Positions 61,501 through 64,000 of a stretch of DNA of 64,000 bases are shown here, piece after piece. A program made the position numbers and the translations under genes. The notes beneath the pieces are model-generated. The model was not told the origin of the DNA and did not search any database. It was given only the letters and a program-made list of their open reading frames with translations. Positions within the stretch are counted from its first letter, which is position 1. Every line of letters starts with the position of its first letter. Origin of the DNA: Arctopsyche grandis (lineage: Eukaryota; Arthropoda; Insecta; Trichoptera; Hydropsychidae); the NCBI RefSeq assembly GCF_051622035.1, contig NC_135365.1:11202001-11266000 (forward strand). Direction: 5' to 3'.

Positions 61501-62360
61501 TATGTCAAACTCGTTTTGAGAAAACAGAACCGATTTCTATTATAAACTCCGATATGAAGTGCAAAATAATGTATATTATTTTATTGATTTATTCTTTGGC
61601 TTTGAAATCGGTATGTTTGTTTTGAATTTAAATCAAAGCAGTTACATTTGAAAGTCCAAAGAAATATACGTATGTATATAGATCATCATCATCATCATGT
61701 ATATAGAACCTGTCGTTCTGTACTTAAACAAGACTACTTGTATACATATTAGAATACCTCTTGTGTGAATAATCAATAAAAGTATCTTTTATTGCCATGA
61801 TATTTTTGACATTTTTAATCGGTTATTCCGAAGTCAAGACACTCCTGTATCATATTTTATTTCAAAATTGACTGAAAATCTATCCTGAGCTGATATATCG
61901 CTTATAATATTTCGCATTTATCACCTTGATAGACAGCACACGGTTTACAAGCCGCATGACTGACATACCAGTTGTTTGTGCATATTTTGTAATTCAGCAC
62001 TTACGTGCATACATATGTATAATATAAAAAAAATGTATTTACATGCTTCCTAATATTTACCAAGGTTTCACACATGCGTATTAATAGAAATCATTTCAGT
62101 GCATTTATTTTTCCATTGAGCAAACAAGCAAAGAAACAGATGTAGCATTGTTCTACGCCTACACGGCGCATATGAAATGTAAGTCAATTAAATCAGCGAA
62201 AATATCAAGCTTATCAATTTCCGAAAAGAGCAATCAAAATTAACAGTATTCCATAGCAAAATCAGTCGACAGAAGATTAAGTCTCACCTTGCTTGGTGAC
62301 GCACACTGACGCCAAGGTGATGATGACGGCGAACGCGAGAAAAACCCTGAAGTTTTCCAT
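43571..62360 (-). CDS. Pvr: PDGF/VEGF-receptor-like tyrosine kinase, copy B
   Basis: Exons: 62288–62360, 54882–55214, 54599–54723, then 54215–54377 or 53897–54032, 53031–53179, 52766–52955, 52557–52680, 50005–50189, 49766–49926, 49131–49446, 48699–48863, 48483–48613, 48233–48395, 47902–48153, 47555–47779, 47197–47368, 46846–46964, 46475–46764, 46210–46382, 45972–46116, 44114–44309, 43571–44040. Phases close; 1439 aa with the first Ig2 option (fly PVR is about 1500). Signal peptide [18 protein letters not shown]; Ig array with paired Cys; TM 766–787; kinase GSGAFG at 848–853, Lys875, HGD at 1074–1076, DFG at 1094–1096; insert rich in Ser. Tail motifs: YVDM 1227, NPTY 1364, YIDM 1389, NPSY/YVTM 1414–1420. 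As a receptor kinase it should couple PVF ligands to Ras/MAPK and PI3K. No break was seen. Confidence 0.95.
45043..45105. repeat. Satellite with unit TATTGTCGCATTCACTCAATA, left part
   Basis: Units of about 34 bp, continued at 45757–45855 on the other side of a LINE fragment. Confidence 0.75.
45110..45745 (+). mobile_element. LINE 3' fragment inside a small satellite
   Basis: A frame at about 45120–45310 ([18 protein letters not shown], then [16 protein letters not shown]) resembles the C terminus of a non-LTR reverse transcriptase ORF. A T-rich 3' UTR and an AATAAAATAAAAATAAAAAA-type tail follow. The same satellite lies on both sides, so the LINE inserted into it. It is strongly 5'-truncated and lies in an intron of Pvr copy B. 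Confidence 0.6.
45757..45855. repeat. Satellite, right part
   Basis: Three more units of GTCGCATTCACTCAATATAT-type sequence, the continuation of 45043–45105. Confidence 0.75.
50229..51405 (+). mobile_element. RTE-type LINE, 5'-truncated and frameshifted
   Basis: Reverse-transcriptase pieces appear in changing frames: [19 protein letters not shown] (50244 on), [20 protein letters not shown] and [14 protein letters not shown] (50380–50590), then [11 protein letters not shown] with the YADD active site (about 50660). A C-terminal region follows ([44 protein letters not shown], to 51400). The endonuclease part is missing. The ORF end resembles the RTE elements common in insect genomes. It sits in the Pvr copy B intron between exons 52557–52680 and 50005–50189, in antisense to Pvr. 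Confidence 0.82.
51420..52500. other. Intron remainder with SINE-like fragment
   Basis: 51490–51800 resembles the SINE at 7570–7958 (TCCAAAGCGAC, ATTATACAATGCGAATT, CACTCTGCTCGAA) on the minus strand but is heavily decayed. 51850–52500 holds AT-rich sequence with nothing recognised. Confidence 0.45.
53897..54377 (-). other. Pair of alternative Ig2 exons in Pvr copy B
   Basis: Exon a (54215–54377, 163 nt) and exon b (53897–54032, 136 nt) both start in phase 0 and end in phase 1. Both code for the second half of the Ig2 fold: [11 protein letters not shown]...FNC in a, [11 protein letters not shown]...YKC in b. Using both would shift the frame; using either keeps it. Each has GT–AG sites (acceptors TTACAG, donors GTATGT and GTAAGT). 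Confidence 0.82.
55428..55764. mobile_element. TIR MITE of 337 bp
   Basis: The left arm GGTGCAAACGATCGACAAGC continues for about 47 bp and is mirrored by the right arm ending CGATCGTTTGCACC. The interior shares AAATTGAGTTGGATCTTTCT with 16080–16180. I could not define a target duplication. It lies in intron 1 of Pvr copy B. Confidence 0.75.
55770..57573. other. Pvr copy B intron 1, AT-rich, no gene
   Basis: Part is the counterpart of copy A intron 1 (for example ATGAGTCAACCAATGTCTGA at about 57190 and 37200). No coding sequence or element ends were recognised apart from TATG/TACA-rich simple sequence. Confidence 0.45.
57574..58144. mobile_element. Foldback element with tandem-repeat termini, copy 1
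   Basis: The element is 57583–58135 (553 bp), flanked by a perfect 9-bp duplication TTATATATT (57574–57582, 58136–58144). The ends are GGTTGTGGCTATTTGCAGG and its complement. Each terminus is built of repeated units of about 33 bp containing TATTGGCTATTTGCAGGTAC: four on the left, two on the right. No transposase is present. Tandem-repeat TIRs with a 9-bp TSD recall Drosophila foldback and Mutator-type elements. It lies in Pvr copy B intron 1. Confidence 0.85.
58145..59200. other. Pvr copy B intron 1, nothing recognised
   Basis: AT-rich sequence between two mobile elements, with simple TATG/TACA runs. No gene or element ends were found. Confidence 0.4.
59203..60240 (+). mobile_element. hAT element remnant with ZMYM-like transposase N terminus
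   Basis: The left end CAGGGCAGTGTTTGGCACAG and right end GCACCGGCCCTG look like hAT termini. The plus strand encodes [20 protein letters not shown] and [10 protein letters not shown] up to 59446. On the far side of the nested foldback comes [19 protein letters not shown] (about 60110–60170). The order (PKD-G, then R-WL-YS...) is that of the N-terminal region of TTF/ZMYM1-type hAT transposases. The catalytic domain is absent. The flanks are only loosely alike, so the target duplication is worn. Confidence 0.65.
59459..60074. mobile_element. Foldback element with tandem-repeat termini, copy 2
   Basis: The element is 59468–60065 (598 bp), flanked by a perfect 9-bp duplication AAATATATT (59459–59467, 60066–60074). 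It is the same family as 57583–58135 but its interior is inverted relative to that copy. It has three terminal units on the left and four on the right. It inserted into the hAT remnant at 59203–60240. Confidence 0.87.
60241..62287. other. Proximal part of Pvr copy B intron 1
   Basis: No gene. It contains an 18-bp inverted pair at 61468–61519, two TGACGTCA (CRE-like) sites within about 61288–61315, and TACATA/TATG simple repeats. 62200–62287 matches copy A upstream of the first donor. Confidence 0.5.
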
Positions 62361-62585
62361 CTCGCGTCTAGTTTTCCCCTGTCGTTGCTTATTGCGTTGA
62401 TATTGTGTTATCCACACTTGCGAACATTATCCCGAAATGTTTGTATTTTCCGTTTTAAACTTTTTTTTGAACCCGACGAGCGGAAATGTCGAAGCGATAC
62501 GACCGCACTTATCAAATATTGATATATGTATGTATTGCAGGGTTATGATAACTGCGTTTCTGTTTGTTTAGGGGAAAATTTTAAA

Positions 62586-63166
62586 ACTTTTGTTTACTCT
62601 TCCCATACATATGCGTAGGTCCTTCGGATTTCGAGAAGCCGTTTAATAAAAAGATTTTTTTTTTATATGAAACTAAACACACTTTGGATCGATGGTTTTA
62701 GACGATTTAAGGAAAACACAATTTTTATTTTAATCCACGAAGAAATTACAACGATTTCCTCCTGTCGGAGGAAAATTCTGACGTGTTTTTATACTTTCAC
62801 TTGCAATTAGGTGCTTGCTTGTCGCCACGCGACGTACCGACTCGCCGTGCTGCAAAAGACTGACTGAACTGCTTCGAATATTTAGTAGCACAACTTGATC
62901 CAGGGATTGTAAACATTCTACTCTCGAGCTTTAAATATGGTCTAAAATCAGTTGATCGGCGGTTTTTAAACTTTTTCCCCTTCTTAAATCCCTTTTAGAA
63001 CCAGTACAAAGTCGCGGAACATCTACTTAATACCTGCATCGATTCAAATACTAATTAATAAACGAAACTTTTCTTCTTTAGTAAATAATTAACTACTACT
63101 CTTCTTTTAAATGCGTTCAAAAAATATTTTTTTAATAGACTGAAAATTTTTGTATATATTTTTTAA
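62586..63166. other. Sequence upstream of Pvr copy B
   Basis: Beyond the end of the duplication I see no gene. It includes the likely distal promoter region of copy B but no distinct core-promoter motif. Confidence 0.4.
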
Positions 63167-63375
63167 TCTAATATATATTTTCGAAAGAGACTTTGTTTGT
63201 ATGTATGTAAGTATTGTTGGCTCGTAAATCCGTGACGTCATCCAACAAATGAATATTCAAATAAATTTAAATAAAATAAAACTATTCAAATAAATTTAAA
63301 ATGTTTACTATTAGATTGGCCATGTTTAAGCGGTTTATATTACAAATACCTAGCGAAACTGGGTAAAACCAATAG
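63167..63375 (+). mobile_element. Short Helitron, worn 3' end
   Basis: It starts TCTAATATATATTTTCGAAA, with ATCCGTGACGTCATCCAACA in the middle and CTAGCGAAACTGGGT instead of the usual terminal hairpin, so the stem has decayed. It is related to 7242–7455. Confidence 0.65.
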
Positions 63376-63497
63376 TAGACTATAATATACTATGTATGCA
63401 TGTAAATATGTACATGGTACAGGGACTGGGATTGCAAAAATACCAGAATTTCCGATTATGGTATTATCGAAATAAATAAAGAAGAATACCGGGATAT

Positions 63498-63925
63498 AAC
63501 CAGTAGCGTGGTCTAGTGGTGAATGTTGAATTATTTCGTACTTGATGTTACGAGTTCGATTCCCCGCTAAGTCTCGCTGCTGGCCAGACCTTGATTTGTC
63601 TAGGTCGATCGTTTCTTATCAGAATTTGCCAATTTTCCTGATTTTCATTAAAACGATTCCTGTAAAATTGGCGTTTCCTTCCCAATTTTCTGTTGCGAAC
63701 CTTTAGTTATTGTTATATCTTAGGTTTCGCCATATTGCTCACCATAGATGTCTCTGTGGTTGTTCGTATTGTTACATGAAAGTTATTCATCGTTATTTAT
63801 CGTATTAATACGATTTTTGTAATATATATATACTGACCATAGATGTCAGATATTGTATCTATGTAATAATTATGTGGACCAGGAAGGCGCATTTGGGGTT
63901 TACCTGTTAAGCCTTCCTGGTATAT
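63498..63925 (+). mobile_element. tRNA-derived SINE (copy 3, best preserved)
   Basis: The A box GTGGTCTAGTGGT is at 63508–63520 and the B box GTTCGATTCC at 63554–63563. The body is shared with the copies at 2605 and 7640. The terminal hairpin with stem ACCAGGAAGGC/GCCTTCCTGGT is at 63880–63923. The body contains two copies of ACCATAGATGTC. Confidence 0.85.
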
Positions 63926-64000
63926 TTGTAAAAAAGGAAGCAATTATTAATAATAAAAAAAATTGCTTCCTATATCCCGAGCACCGCTTGCATGTTTCGA

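Noticed and set aside
63498-63575. tRNA gene
   Set aside because: A and B boxes are present, but there is no cloverleaf with an acceptor stem, and the same head is joined to a repeated body. It is a SINE head.

Overview
The window is AT-rich insect nuclear DNA: short GT–AG introns, several families of DNA transposons, LINEs, SINEs, Helitrons and solo LTRs, and insect-type genes (a MADF-BESS regulator and a PDGF/VEGF-receptor-like kinase, Pvr). I cannot fix the order from sequence alone.

Layout. 1–12.8 kb holds no gene I can support. It contains dispersed repeats and, at 4149–7241, a GC-rich palindrome of about 3.1 kb built of 72-bp tandem units and bounded on both sides by outward-facing Helitron 3' ends. 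12.9–17.6 kb carries three compact genes: URAD (OHCU decarboxylase, +), POMP (proteasome maturation protein, -), and a MADF-BESS gene (+), with a 9-bp-TSD TIR element between the last two. From 18.8 kb on, the window is a large direct tandem duplication. Each unit has a small cyclic-nucleotide-binding-like gene (+) facing the 3' end of a 22–23 exon Pvr gene (-). Copy A is 18803–about 37740 and copy B is 41176–about 62585.

I reconstructed both Pvr genes exon by exon. Copy B encodes 1439 aa: signal peptide, Ig array, one TM segment, split tyrosine kinase, and a tail with three YxxM motifs. Copy A encodes 1438 aa and has diverged in three ways. One of two alternative-looking Ig2 exons is destroyed by insertions, the last tail exon has been tandemly duplicated as a symmetric exon, and a deletion removed the distal tail with two YxxM motifs. 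In copy B the two Ig2 half-exons have identical phases (0,1) and would shift the frame if joined, so they look mutually exclusive. Of the paired upstream genes, copy A is open and copy B is a pseudogene.

Most introns carry insertions specific to one copy: solo LTRs, a P-like element with a THAP exon, nested hATs, an RTE LINE, and a pair of foldback elements with tandem-repeat termini and perfect 9-bp TSDs. The most novel-looking items are the Helitron-bounded palindrome, the Ig2 exon pair with its loss in one paralog, and the remodelled receptor tail.
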